Assembly: GCF_005116655.2 (NCBI RefSeq)
Contig: NZ_CP050698.1
Location: 248,001 to 312,000, forward strand
Reading direction: 5' to 3'
Source of the DNA: Desulfosediminicola flagellatus
Lineage (GTDB): Bacteria > Desulfobacterota > Desulfobulbia > Desulfobulbales > Desulfocapsaceae
DNA: 64,000 bases
Made by a program: the position numbers and the translations under genes. The notes under the pieces were generated by a model. It was not told where the DNA came from. It did no database searches and saw only the letters and a list, made by a program, of their open reading frames with translations. This document shows positions 37,726 through 46,104 of this stretch, one piece after another; within the stretch, counting starts at the first letter, position 1; the number at the start of each line of letters is the position of its first letter.

Positions 37726-38589
37726 TTAGTAGATCTTTCGTTTGTTAAAGTTTGATCCGATTACATCATAACTGTTTTCCACAATGAAAAGTGCATCTTC
37801 ATCGATGGTGAATACAGCTTCTTCAAGACGTTTCAACAGAATATTGTTTGTTATGGTCATTAGAATTTCCTTATCCTGACCAGAGTATGCTCCCCTGCCT
37901 TGAATCAAGGTCGAACCAAGCTTGAGTGTGTCGCTGATTGAATCAGAAATCTGCTGCGACTTCTCGCTGATCACATAGACGATCTTTCTCTGGTTGAACA
38001 TTGTCAGACAATAATTCAGTGATGTTGATGTAACTGCGGTCAGGATGACGGATGCAATAAATATATCGGCTCCATACTGGGATATGACCAGTGAGAAGAG
38101 CAGCATGTTGAAGAGCATAAAGGTTTTGCCGATCCCGAGATTAAAATATCTATTGAGAATGATAGCAATTACATCAAGTCCGCCAGCGGACCCGATTGAG
38201 CGTAAAAGCACTCCACTTCCAGTGCCTATTATCGCACCGCCGGCAATTGCTGCATAGAGTTGGTCTGTTATACCTAAATCAACTGTAATCAACTCAGAAG
38301 CGACAGTAATGAGTAAAACAGAATAGATTGTATACAGTATAAATCTGCGACTTACGTATATCCAGCCAAGAATAAGCAGCGGGACATTCAAAACGAGATA
38401 CCAGATACCCGGAGATAGCAGGTCAGTTTTATAAAAAATAAAGAGGCATAAACCGTATAGGCCGCCGGGAATAAAATTATGATGAACAACAATGCCGTTC
38501 ATACCGACAATGTAGATGAGTGACCCAACGGTGAGCAGCACGAGATTCCATGCTACGGAGTATTTTAAGTCGTTTAATTTAGAACCCAT
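37726..38589 (-). CDS. YitT-family membrane protein (DUF161-DUF2179)
   Basis: Integral membrane protein of 287 residues with five or six helices (LVLLTVGSLIYIVGMNGIV, then GGLYGLCLFIFY) and DUF161 signatures FIPGGLYGL and GSAGGLDVIAIIL. A C-terminal cytoplasmic DUF2179 domain follows (QGRGAYSGQDKEILMTI). Function is unknown in the family. The ATG 38589 is used; the frame is open to a TTG at 38652. Terminated by the hairpin at 37657-37694. Confidence 0.87.
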   Translation of the reverse strand: MGSKLNDLKYSVAWNLVLLTVGSLIYIVGMNGIVVHHNFIPGGLYGLCLFIFYKTDLLSPGIWYLVLNVPLLILGWIYVSRRFILYTIYSVLLITVASELITVDLGITDQLYAAIAGGAIIGTGSGVLLRSIGSAGGLDVIAIILNRYFNLGIGKTFMLFNMLLFSLVISQYGADIFIASVILTAVTSTSLNYCLTMFNQRKIVYVISEKSQQISDSISDTLKLGSTLIQGRGAYSGQDKEILMTITNNILLKRLEEAVFTIDEDALFIVENSYDVIGSNFNKRKIY

Positions 38590-38827
38590 GGCTTTTAAAC
38601 AAATGTATGTGTAGAGTTTATTGATTGTTTTTGCGTGATTTTTTATAGCCAATCACTACTGAAAGGGGACGCTATATAAAGGAAAATTACAATCAGGTCA
38701 ATTGTTTTTTTTGTCAGGATGGATTTTTTACGATACAACACATATTCACGATGTTGATGGGCGTACTCGAATAGTAGCAAATTATACAGGTTACAAAAAA
38801 AATATTGAGTTATCAAAGGAGAATACC

Positions 38828-39364
38828 ATGCTGCTTGACATACTTAAGAAGCGTAGATCTATTCGGCAGTTTGAATCAAAAGCGATAGAACAGGATAAGA
38901 TCGATTATCTGGTTGAGTCGATGTTGCGTTCGCCGTCTTCAAGGAGTCTTAACCCCTGGGAGTTTGTAGTGGTACAAGACAGCAAAACACTTGAAGCATT
39001 ATCTAGATCAAAGCCACATGGAGCAGCATTTGTAAAAAATGCGCCATTGGCCATTGTCGTCTGTGCTGATCCGCAAAAATGTGACGTATGGATTGAGGAC
39101 ACTTCTATTACTTCTATCATGCTTCATCTTGCTGCGACTGATCTCGGCCTTGGTAGTTGCTGGGTACAGATACGGCTTCGCGAACATGATTCATCAAAAA
39201 TGGCTGAGGAGTATATTGCAGAGTTGCTGGGGCTCGAAGAAGGGATGGTGGTTGAGGCAATTATCCCTATAGGTTATCCCAAAGAAGAAAAAAGTGGTCA
39301 TGCAACAGAATCACTGTTGTATGATCGAGTGCATTATGAGAAGTTTGGCAAAAAAAATAGTTGA
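38828..39364 (+). CDS. Nitroreductase-family FMN oxidoreductase
   Basis: FMN-binding enzyme of 178 residues that reduces nitro compounds, quinones or flavins with NAD(P)H. The FMN-binding motifs are present: KKRRSIRQFESKAI at the N-terminus, LRSPSSRSLNPWEF, and DLGLGSCWVQIRLREHD. The ATG at 38828 has AAAGGAG six bases upstream. The frame stays open for 42 more codons upstream, but these are not family-like. A hairpin terminator follows. Confidence 0.9.
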   Translation: MLLDILKKRRSIRQFESKAIEQDKIDYLVESMLRSPSSRSLNPWEFVVVQDSKTLEALSRSKPHGAAFVKNAPLAIVVCADPQKCDVWIEDTSITSIMLHLAATDLGLGSCWVQIRLREHDSSKMAEEYIAELLGLEEGMVVEAIIPIGYPKEEKSGHATESLLYDRVHYEKFGKKNS

Positions 39365-39397
39365 TTCTTTAGGTGCGCCAAGCGATTTTCTATTTGT

Positions 39398-39432
39398 CAC
39401 CTCATGGTAATACCCTTGCTGTGAGGTGTTTT
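39398..39432 (+). terminator. Rho-independent terminator after the nitroreductase gene
   Basis: Stem cacctca / tgaggtg with a 17-base loop and a trailing tttt, 33 bases past the stop. Confidence 0.65.
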
Positions 39433-39533
39433 GTTGTGTTAAATTTGAAACAAGCAGTGCCTGACTGATAGATAAAGTATTTTCTGCGTTCGGATTGAGT
39501 GAACTTTGTATGAACCGGGAGGTATCATTACTT

Positions 39534-40337
39534 ATGATCACAGTTCAAAAGACAACAGCAAACATTGCCGCATGGAACTTGAAAGGATATCACGGAATCA
39601 CTGATGACCGGATCGAGAAACAGATAAACGGGCTGGCCATGCTGGATGCTGAGGTTGTAGCTCTGGTTGAAATTAATCCGTTGGCAACTCTGGAAAAAAT
39701 TCAATCCGGCCTCTCAAAGCTCGGGGTAAATTATCAGAAAGCCCTGCTACAACAATCAGGAAAACTGCATATTGGTGTGCTCTATAAAGATGGTATTGAA
39801 GCATCTAATCTGCGCTTGGTGGAAGGTTCAGATCTTGGTGATCCAGAAAAGCGAAAGGCGTTAGTCGTTGATCTGAAAATCGGAAAATTTGATTGCACAT
39901 TGATTGTTGTTCATCTGAAATCCGGTAGAGAAAAGTCTTCGCAAAGACTTCGGGATGAGCAGGCAAAGGTGATTTGTAAGTATATAGAGGAGTGCAGAGT
40001 CAGCGGACGTGAAGATATTATATTAACCGGTGATTTTAATATGATACCCGGCCAGGATATTAGTAATTTCCATTACCTCGGCGGGGATGATGTGATGGAC
40101 TTCATATCTTCCTGGGACTTGCAGGAACGCTTTTCACATATCATGGAGAAGGGCAGGGCAAACCTGTTGGACGGATTTGCCATTACCCGTACCTTCAGCA
40201 AGGAATATATACGTGGGAGTCTCCGGGTGTTTCCGATGCATTGGAGTATGGATATAGGCAGAGAGCATTATAAGGATGAAGTTTCAGATCATCTGCCTTT
40301 TGTGGCTACTTTCAGGGTTGACCGGGATGCTGATTAG
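39534..40337 (+). CDS. Endonuclease/exonuclease/phosphatase-family protein
   Basis: Metal-dependent phosphoesterase of 267 residues. The EEP motifs are intact: IAAWNLKG (Asn), VALVEINPLATLE (Glu), IVVHLKSG (His), LTGDFNMIPG (Asp-x-Asn) and EVSDHLPFVATF (Asp-His). No signal peptide is seen, so it acts in the cytoplasm unless transported otherwise. The substrate may be nucleic acid or a phospholipid. GGGAGG stands eleven bases before the ATG 39534; the frame is open to GTG at 39495. It precedes a secreted EndoU-like protein by 130 bases. Confidence 0.8.
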   Translation: MITVQKTTANIAAWNLKGYHGITDDRIEKQINGLAMLDAEVVALVEINPLATLEKIQSGLSKLGVNYQKALLQQSGKLHIGVLYKDGIEASNLRLVEGSDLGDPEKRKALVVDLKIGKFDCTLIVVHLKSGREKSSQRLRDEQAKVICKYIEECRVSGREDIILTGDFNMIPGQDISNFHYLGGDDVMDFISSWDLQERFSHIMEKGRANLLDGFAITRTFSKEYIRGSLRVFPMHWSMDIGREHYKDEVSDHLPFVATFRVDRDAD

Positions 40338-40466
40338 TATGCATGAGTAATTCAGATAACTTCACGGTAAAACGTCTGCAGCTACTGTTTTTATGATACA
40401 TTTCGGAAGCTAAAGAAAAAACACGATATTTTCATCTATTTCACTATGCTTGCAAAGGGTGACGAC

Positions 40467-41729
40467 ATGAAGAAACGTTCTGATTTAATGCGTGTTAAAC
40501 ATGGTAGCTCACGGAAAATATTGCGCCTTGCGTGTCTGGTAATTGTAACTCTAACTCTGATATTGCCGGGAGCGGTTGGGGCGGATGAAGGCATTTTTGA
40601 AATAGATGGAAACTTTAAGATAGAGAGACCGTGTAAAGGGTACACGTCCAAAAATACACACTCTGGTGAAGTCGATCTGGAGGTTAATAACATCTACGTA
40701 GCCAAATCAGAAAATACCAGAGTTAATGCAAGCCATGTGCGGCTAGTAGTTGATGGAAAGCAAAAATGGGCGGCCCTTGATTGCGGCAATTATGCTGGAG
40801 AGAAGCCGCCATTTAAAAATAATGAGAACCCTCAGCCTGAACCGCCTGCTGATTGTTTGAAGTTTTTTGATGATGAGAACAATCCAGTGAATGTCGGATT
40901 TGGCGGAAATGTTGATATCACACCTTCAGCTCCACCAATTGAACCCTTTGGAGCTGACGTTAATACGATGTGCGGAGCGCCTGGTAAAAAAACCAACAGG
41001 AACGAGTTCAAGGCACTCATGAAAAAGCACCCCGCCGTACTCGCGGATCTTATGAGTTTTACTGGTGGTAAGGTGTTTCCTAATCGTGCAGCTCAGCAGG
41101 ATCCCGAATCGTATCTCGAAGAACTTACGCAGGCTTGGTATGCATTGAGCGCTTTTGATCATATATATTGCGGTGAACCAAAATCTAATGGCAATATTGG
41201 TGGTTTGCATTACCAGGGACGTTACCAGCAGTTGCAGGAAAGTGGGGAAGCGTGTCGCATGCCCAACTATCCTAAAAATGAAGTTGTTCCGGGCAGTATA
41301 TACACAATGGGTGTAAATATGAATTTTTCCGGAGGTAGAACGTCGAGTGATCAGATAAAAGGCTATGGTCTGACATTAAGCGCCAGCGATATTCTGCTGG
41401 CAGCGACACGGGCATTTGTAGAGAATCCAACCTCAAGTGCTGCCAGCACAGGGTGTATTCTCGATCTTACGGATGGCCAGGTGAAAATGAATACCGTGTT
41501 TGTCAGAAGGGCAAAAGGGATTCGGACATTCTATCCCGATGCGACACCTGATCTTAATCGAAATCCTTACTGCTCAAGCCCAATAGTTTTACCAAAGGTA
41601 GATGAATTAGATCCAGTTTGCGGCGGCACTTCAGATGGCGGACAGGTCATACGTGCGGGACGTTTCCAGATTCGTGTAATCGGCTCTGATGAAAATGGAT
41701 TTGATATGCGTGTGACAGAGTGTGAATAA
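40467..41729 (+). CDS. Secreted EndoU-like nuclease (probable)
   Basis: Exported protein of 420 residues. A long signal sequence (RLACLVIVTLTLILPGAVGA, near residues 22-41) is followed by a domain of about 90 residues (EGIFEIDGNFKIERP...) of unknown function and a Pro-rich linker. A C-terminal part has an EndoU-type block: LTQAWYALSAFDHIYCGEP followed by GGLHYQGRYQQLQE, matching the two catalytic His and the GE...GGxH pattern of bacterial EndoU. A later VFVRRAKGIRTFYPD could give the third catalytic residue, but I cannot confirm it. Cys pairs suggest disulfides. AAGGG is seven bases before ATG 40467. The ordering as a stand-alone secreted enzyme, not a toxin tail, is notable. Confidence 0.7.
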   Translation: MKKRSDLMRVKHGSSRKILRLACLVIVTLTLILPGAVGADEGIFEIDGNFKIERPCKGYTSKNTHSGEVDLEVNNIYVAKSENTRVNASHVRLVVDGKQKWAALDCGNYAGEKPPFKNNENPQPEPPADCLKFFDDENNPVNVGFGGNVDITPSAPPIEPFGADVNTMCGAPGKKTNRNEFKALMKKHPAVLADLMSFTGGKVFPNRAAQQDPESYLEELTQAWYALSAFDHIYCGEPKSNGNIGGLHYQGRYQQLQESGEACRMPNYPKNEVVPGSIYTMGVNMNFSGGRTSSDQIKGYGLTLSASDILLAATRAFVENPTSSAASTGCILDLTDGQVKMNTVFVRRAKGIRTFYPDATPDLNRNPYCSSPIVLPKVDELDPVCGGTSDGGQVIRAGRFQIRVIGSDENGFDMRVTECE

Positions 41730-41749
41730 GTCTGAAACTCTCATATAGA

Positions 41750-41917
41750 CTAGTGCTCTGTAAACCTTTACCTATCGGATCTTGTTCGCCCTTTTAGCAC
41801 ACTGACTTCGTTTCTCATTCAGTCACATAGCGCTGCTATGCTCCTTCATTCGTGCCTCGCAGTGCACTAAAATTGCCGAACAATCTTTGCGACATTTAAA
41901 GATTTACACAGCACTAG
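41750..41917. mobile_element. MITE-like element, family B (CTAG-bounded)
   Basis: A 168-base element with ends ctagtgctctgtaaaccttt and aaagatttacacagcactag, inverted repeats of about 20 bases with three mismatches. The interior has no open frame of note. Although its ends differ from family A, both begin and end with CTAG. It lies 20 bases past the stop of the EndoU-like gene. Confidence 0.78.
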
Positions 41918-41960
41918 AAGCATGCATAAGGATTGAGGCCAAAGGTAAAAAAACTAAGTT

Positions 41961-42084
41961 TTCAGCAGTTTATTGCATTTTCAATGCAATTTACTCAGTC
42001 CTCTCCCCTTTAACCTCAGTCCTTTTGTTGTGTTTTCAAGGATCCCACGCAATCTGTAAGGCTGAGGTTTTGACTTATGGGTAA
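41961..42084 (+). repeat. Interspersed repeat, copy 1
   Basis: This block is found again in inverted orientation at 51829-51966. Shared words, read on the minus strand here, include ttacccataagtcaaaac, attgcgtgggatc, ttgaaaacacaacaaaa and ggactgagg. It has no coding content. It lies just beyond the 3' end of slyX. Confidence 0.75.
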
Positions 42085-42114
42085 TAGGCATTCCTCGTAC
42101 AGCCTTCTGGGAAA

Positions 42115-42321
42115 TCAGTAATGTGGTGGTCGCTCATTGGCCACTTCACTGTCCACACCTGAAGCCGAAATGAATTCCTGAAGTTTAGCAAATTCTGCCA
42201 GTATCTTATCTAGTTGTACCTGTTGCCGGATTATTACTTGATTGAGGGTTTCTACGGTTTGATCCTGATACTCATGTTTTTCTTCAAGTACACGGATTCT
42301 ATCTTCTAATTCACTGGACAT
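42115..42321 (-). CDS. slyX: SlyX-family protein
   Basis: Small coiled-coil protein of 68 residues (LEDRIRVLEEKHEYQDQTVE, VIIRQQVQLDKILAEFAKL) ending in the Pro-Pro-His-Tyr tail typical of SlyX. The function is unknown. GGAGG lies five bases before ATG 42321. The frame would stay open into the MITE-like element upstream, which the ribosome site rules out. It is on the same strand as the MinD-like gene, separated by the element. Confidence 0.85.
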   Translation of the reverse strand: MSSELEDRIRVLEEKHEYQDQTVETLNQVIIRQQVQLDKILAEFAKLQEFISASGVDSEVANERPPHY

Positions 42322-42344
42322 AGGGACCTCCCTGCGACCATTTA

Positions 42345-42489
42345 CTAGGAGGCTGTCCGACAATGGCTTTTGCCCAAACTCTTCGGAATTTTCAAAATAT
42401 AATGCTCACAATATCAGGTGTATGGCTGTGATTATTTTTTGAAATACCTCGATTTTGACCAAAAATCCTATTCTCGGACAGCCTCCTAG
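42345..42489. mobile_element. MITE-like element, family A copy 2 (CTAG-bounded)
   Basis: A 145-base element with ends ctaggaggctgtccgacaat and attctcggacagcctcctag, matching the element at 32829-32998 at both ends but differing inside. It lies between slyX and the MinD-like gene. Its terminal CTAG provides the TAG stop (42486-42488, minus strand) of that gene. Confidence 0.82.
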
Positions 42490-43382
42490 GATCGCTTTTT
42501 TACGTATAAGTCTATAACTTTGCCAAGTTTTTCACTTGTATTAGAAAGCGCCTGAGCCGCCGGACAGTCCGGCGCGAACTCTGCTACAGGCATATAAGCC
42601 CTGAGCGCTTCATCTACAATTTCATCATACGGAATTTCGCCAAGCTCGGGAAGATAAATTCCAAGATATTTTGAAGCGAGTTTACGAAGCTTTAAGAGGT
42701 TGATTTTAGCACCGGACCCTACCTTGTTTACCACAAGTAACGGATTGAAATTATTAAGTGCAAGCTGTGCCTTTTCGCGTGAACCCTCCTGAATGGATTC
42801 GGCGATTTCAAAAACCTGGCTCAGTGAATCAAATTTGGTCTGACGCAGGGTGCGGCCGACATCACCCATTGAAAGAAAACTTCCCAACGCCTTGCGAATG
42901 GTTGCAAGCTGCAAAAATGTATAGAAGTCCATAATTGCGGTGGGTTCCGGGCTGGTCACGCAGATCTGAATGTCTGCATACATAAAGAAGTCAAGTGCAT
43001 GATAGTTTGTGCCTGCACCTACATCTATAAGCAGCACATCCGTATCAATTGTACTTAGACTCCGCAGCAGTCTCTTTTTTTCCTGAAACGTCATGTTGGC
43101 TGTGTGCAGAGTGTCACCTGTACCGGGAATCAGCTGTACTCCATAGAAATTGAGGGTATGAATAAGATCTGAAATATTTTCTGTTTTGCGCGTGAGGAAA
43201 TCAGTCAGGGTACGATCCGGTTCAAATAATCCGTAAAGTATATGAATGTCTGCACCACCAACATCAAGGTCAATCACACATACACGTCGACCAGCTTTTG
43301 CCAGCAGCATGGCGAGGTTGGCAATTACCATGGATTTACCGGTGCCACCTTTGCCGGATCCGACTGAAATTGTAATAGTCAT
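42486..43382 (-). CDS. MinD/ParA-family ATPase
   Basis: Deviant-Walker ATPase of 298 residues. The P-loop is SVGSGKGGTGKSMVIANLA (signature Lys present), switch I is CVIDLDVGGADIHILYG, and Walker B is VLLIDVGAGTNYHALDFF. The later TSPEPTAIMDFYTFL block resembles FlhG/FleN-like flagellar or division regulators. The C-terminal VIDLYVKKRS ends at a TAG within a MITE-like element, so the original end may have been changed. It follows a zinc-ribbon protein by 26 bases, probably one operon. Confidence 0.85.
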   Translation of the reverse strand: MTITISVGSGKGGTGKSMVIANLAMLLAKAGRRVCVIDLDVGGADIHILYGLFEPDRTLTDFLTRKTENISDLIHTLNFYGVQLIPGTGDTLHTANMTFQEKKRLLRSLSTIDTDVLLIDVGAGTNYHALDFFMYADIQICVTSPEPTAIMDFYTFLQLATIRKALGSFLSMGDVGRTLRQTKFDSLSQVFEIAESIQEGSREKAQLALNNFNPLLVVNKVGSGAKINLLKLRKLASKYLGIYLPELGEIPYDEIVDEALRAYMPVAEFAPDCPAAQALSNTSEKLGKVIDLYVKKRS

Positions 43383-43408
43383 GAGCGTTCTTGTTTACCG
43401 GGAGTGCA

Positions 43409-43723
43409 TCAGTTTTTATTGTTGTGCCGCTTTTTTCGAATTGTGTGGATCTTTTGTGCCCGTTTCATGATTACGTCAAGAGTTACCTGCCCGGTGTCTG
43501 GGCCACTCCAGAGAATCCAGCCTTCTTTTGCTTTTAGTACCAGCATGTTATTTTCATGATAAAGAATTGCTTCTGACAGATCATCGTCATCAGGTTGAAT
43601 TACAGGCACAGGTACAGGTTGAGGAGAGACAGCATCCTTTTTACGCACGCAATTCCAGCATACGTTTTCATCGTTACTTTCAAAGAGGTTGAGTGCCCCT
43701 CCGCATTCAGTACAGAATTGCAT
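43409..43723 (-). CDS. Zinc-ribbon protein upstream of the MinD-like ATPase
   Basis: A 104-residue protein. The N-terminus has FCTECGG and VCWNCVRKK, two CxxC knuckles of a zinc ribbon, followed by a Pro-rich linker and a C-terminal domain (MLVLKAKEGWILWSGPD) of unknown function. The pairing with a MinD-like ATPase suggests they act together. No strong ribosome-binding site is seen. Confidence 0.72.
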   Translation of the reverse strand: MQFCTECGGALNLFESNDENVCWNCVRKKDAVSPQPVPVPVIQPDDDDLSEAILYHENNMLVLKAKEGWILWSGPDTGQVTLDVIMKRAQKIHTIRKKRHNNKN

Positions 43724-44144
43724 AGAGTCTGACTGGTAAATGTCGTGTTAATGTAGTTTTCACGATGGTAACCTGTAAAAATATTATCAGGATTAGAGCG
43801 TGTTACGCGTTGTTGTCAGCGCAAGTAATTGCCTTCTCCTTATAGAATACTATAAAGCAGGGTGTAAAAGGAAACGGCGAGCAGAGAATTCGTAGTACCA
43901 GGGTACAGCGCTCCTTCTGGATATATCACCAGAAAATTACACACTGACATTTCTTATCGGCTTGGAATGTTGAAACTTTTAGAAGTTGATGAAGAAATAC
44001 AGAAATCCGCTGGTGAGATTCTCAAGTACATACGGTGGTAATGACTGTCGTAATTGTATTTCTTATCTCGCTGGAGCCTGTTACCATATGCCGGATGATA
44101 TGTGATGAAATTCCCTGAATACCATTTATGGAGGTGTAGGCAGT
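43724..44144. other. Intergenic region with a possible ParB-like remnant
   Basis: No intact gene is present. A frame on the plus strand around 43925-44041 reads ITRKLHTDISYRLGMLKLLE, then VDEEIQ, resembling the helix-turn-helix of ParB-type proteins (I..RLRLLKLP.EVQ). It is too short for a firm call. The rest shows no gene or repeat. Confidence 0.3.
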
Positions 44145-44333
44145 ATGGCTGTTCGTCTTTTACTTATTGCTGTTTCAACGTGTTTTGTCGGGGCGCTGGT
44201 ATATGCTGGATGTGTTATCTGGCCACTGCAGATGTTAAAACCAACAGGGCTGATAGCAGCGATAAGCGTTTCATTTGGCTGGGCGCTTGTAGGTGCAGTG
44301 TTTCTGGATAGTAGAAAAAGCAGAAAGGACTAA
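44145..44333 (+). CDS. Small two-helix membrane protein
   Basis: A 62-residue hydrophobic protein with two probable helices (LLLIAVSTCFVGALVYAGCVIW and GLIAAISVSFGWALVGAVFL) and a basic tail (DSRKSRKD). GGAGG precedes the ATG at a spacing of ten. No family is recognised. It is followed by a hairpin rich in ggact. Confidence 0.55.
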   Translation: MAVRLLLIAVSTCFVGALVYAGCVIWPLQMLKPTGLIAAISVSFGWALVGAVFLDSRKSRKD

Positions 44334-44340
44334 GGGTATA

Positions 44341-44390
44341 GGACTAAGGACTAAGGTTAATGCTGTAAGCTCAGTCCCCAGTCCTGTCTT
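44341..44390 (+). terminator. Imperfect hairpin between convergent genes
   Basis: ggactaaggactaag (44341-44355) faces ctcagtccccagtcc (44370-44384), with three mismatches, followed by tgtctttattt. It sits right after the small membrane-protein gene and at the 3' end of the sirtuin gene. Confidence 0.5.
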
Positions 44391-45154
44391 TATTTCAATA
44401 TTTGCACAGCATTACCAAAGCTTGGTAATGTTACACTCAGGTCGCCCTCAAAGAAGTAATCTGACATCCCGGCTGGCAGGGTTGGATCCATATTGAATTC
44501 AAAGATTGTGCCGCCATTTGCTTTAACGAGTCCAGGCAGACCGGCTGCCGGGTATACCTTGGCAGATGTACCGATTACCATAAGCAGGTCACAGTGCTGG
44601 AGAAAGATATTGATCTCTTCAAGTCTTCTGACTTCCTCGCCAAACAGAACAATGTTTGGTTTTAACGGCTGATTACATCCGTCACAGGTGGGGATGGTAT
44701 CCATATAGTAGTGCTTATCTTCAACCGGCTCAACAAAGCCGCAGTGGATGCACTGGAGATGCTGGTGATCTCCATGGATCTCAAACACAAATCTGTTGCC
44801 AGCACTCTGATGAAGATTGTCGATATTCTGGGTGACGATACCTTTCAGGTAACCCAACTCCTCAAGACCGGCAAGCGCATGGTGAGCTTTGTTTGGTTGT
44901 TTATCAATCAAGCCTTTTCCTAGCTCACGGTATAGCCCCCACGCTTTTTCAGGATTTTGCTCAAACACATCAATGGTAGCATATTCTTCGGGAGAGAATT
45001 TGGTCCAGAGCCCGCCTGGACTGCGGAAATCAGGAATGCCACTGCCAACTGAGATCCCGGCACCGGTAAGTGCCGCGACAGCTCTGGCAGAAGTGAAGGT
45101 TGAGACAGCATCATTCAGATATTCTTCATTATAATTGGGTATAATCGTTTTCAT
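44390..45154 (-). CDS. cobB: Sirtuin NAD-dependent protein deacylase
   Basis: NAD-dependent deacylase of 254 residues. The Rossmann blocks are GAGISVGSGIPDFRSPGGLW and TQNIDNLHQSAGN. The catalytic His is in FEIHGDHQHLQC, and the zinc ribbon is CIHCG with CDGCNQ. GTSAKVYPAAGLP and FEFNMD complete the NAD site. The start ATG 45154 has GGAG seven bases upstream, while a TTG at 45169 is also in frame. The family name cobB is by motif only. Confidence 0.9.
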   Translation of the reverse strand: MKTIIPNYNEEYLNDAVSTFTSARAVAALTGAGISVGSGIPDFRSPGGLWTKFSPEEYATIDVFEQNPEKAWGLYRELGKGLIDKQPNKAHHALAGLEELGYLKGIVTQNIDNLHQSAGNRFVFEIHGDHQHLQCIHCGFVEPVEDKHYYMDTIPTCDGCNQPLKPNIVLFGEEVRRLEEINIFLQHCDLLMVIGTSAKVYPAAGLPGLVKANGGTIFEFNMDPTLPAGMSDYFFEGDLSVTLPSFGNAVQILK

Positions 45155-45169
45155 GAAAAGCTCCGTCAA

Positions 45170-45503
45170 GGGATTGCCGGCACCCCGGTTATTTCAAATA
45201 GTTCACTGTTCGGGTATTTGAATAATGAATCAGGTGATCTCTACTGTAACGGCGATCAGTGATCTATTCAACAATTCTACTTTCATTTACCATTCATGAA
45301 GCAGCCACTCTTGCAAAAAAATATCTCAGGTCGAACAATCAAGAACGATGCATATTTCCAGCGAGTTGTTGCGGGCTACTATACTGTTTTTTATTATGCT
45401 TTATTTGCTCTGTAAACTTGCTTCACCATTCTGCCTATCTTATTATTGAGGTATGGTTTGAGTCAAGCTACTGGAAAACGCAAATAATTTTAAAGAGGTA
45501 CTT
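45170..45503. other. Intergenic region, no gene seen
   Basis: Spacer between divergent genes. No recognisable repeat, tRNA or clear promoter pair. Confidence 0.4.
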
Positions 45504-45707
45504 ATGAAATGCCCAGACTGCGGGACTGATAGTTTTTACGTCAAAGACCCGGAAGACCAATACAACATTTCTGAGTTTAACCTTGAAAAGGGAAAAATCG
45601 AATATGTTGACCCGGATGGCGATGATGAACGAGTAGAGGTATTGGAAGATACAGAGGTTTTCTGTAATCGATGTGCATGGCACGATAAATTTAAGACGTT
45701 AAAATAA
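45504..45707 (+). CDS. Small zinc-ribbon protein
   Basis: A 67-residue acidic protein with paired knuckles CPDCGTD near the start and CNRCAWHD near the end, which would bind one zinc ion. GAGG lies five bases before the ATG. Function unknown; such proteins are common next to rubredoxin-like genes, as here. Confidence 0.72.
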   Translation: MKCPDCGTDSFYVKDPEDQYNISEFNLEKGKIEYVDPDGDDERVEVLEDTEVFCNRCAWHDKFKTLK

Positions 45708-45797
45708 CACGCTGAAGAAAAAAGAGGCTTCAAACAGGAATTGACTTCTCACTGGTCGTGAATTTGACTGGTGAACATACGAGAAAAAGGTGAATAC

Positions 45798-45995
45798 ATG
45801 ACAGAAAAAGCGCAAGCAGCTCAAATGACAAATCTGGACCCTCATTGGAAATGTGGAAATTGCGGTAATACTCTTCAGGCTCCTGCTGCACCGGAAACAT
45901 GCCCAAGCTGTTCAAAAAAATGCGAATTTAAAGATGTCAGTTGTTACACCCCTGATTGTGGCGGTCCTGGAAAAATTGATCCCAGGTTGCTATAG
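45798..45995 (+). CDS. Rubredoxin-like domain protein
   Basis: A 65-residue protein with the knuckles CGNCGNTL and CPSCSKKCEF, as in the rubredoxin-like iron or zinc domain of rubrerythrin-type proteins. A further Cys pair is in VSCYTPDCGGPG. It likely binds Fe or Zn in an electron-transfer or oxidative-stress role. AAGG is eight bases before ATG 45798; the frame is open nine codons further upstream. Confidence 0.75.
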   Translation: MTEKAQAAQMTNLDPHWKCGNCGNTLQAPAAPETCPSCSKKCEFKDVSCYTPDCGGPGKIDPRLL

Positions 45996-46046
45996 CATCA
46001 AATTTCGTTGAAAATATCGTATGTTCAACGAAGACAAGCATTGGTG

Positions 46047-46083
46047 AACCGGTAAGCATAGTACATACCTGCTTACTGGTTTG
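46047..46083. terminator. Terminator between convergent genes
   Basis: Stem aaccggtaagca / tgcttactggtt with an 11-base loop, followed by tgttcg. A second hairpin (ttcgttgaa / ttcaacgaa) lies just before it, at 46006-46032. Confidence 0.6.
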
Positions 46084-46104
46084 TTCGAATGTTCTTCGGG
46101 AGTG

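Noticed and set aside
44102..44311. 69-codon open frame overlapping the small membrane protein
   Set aside because: Different frame without hydrophobic pattern; the 44145 frame has GGAGG and two helices.
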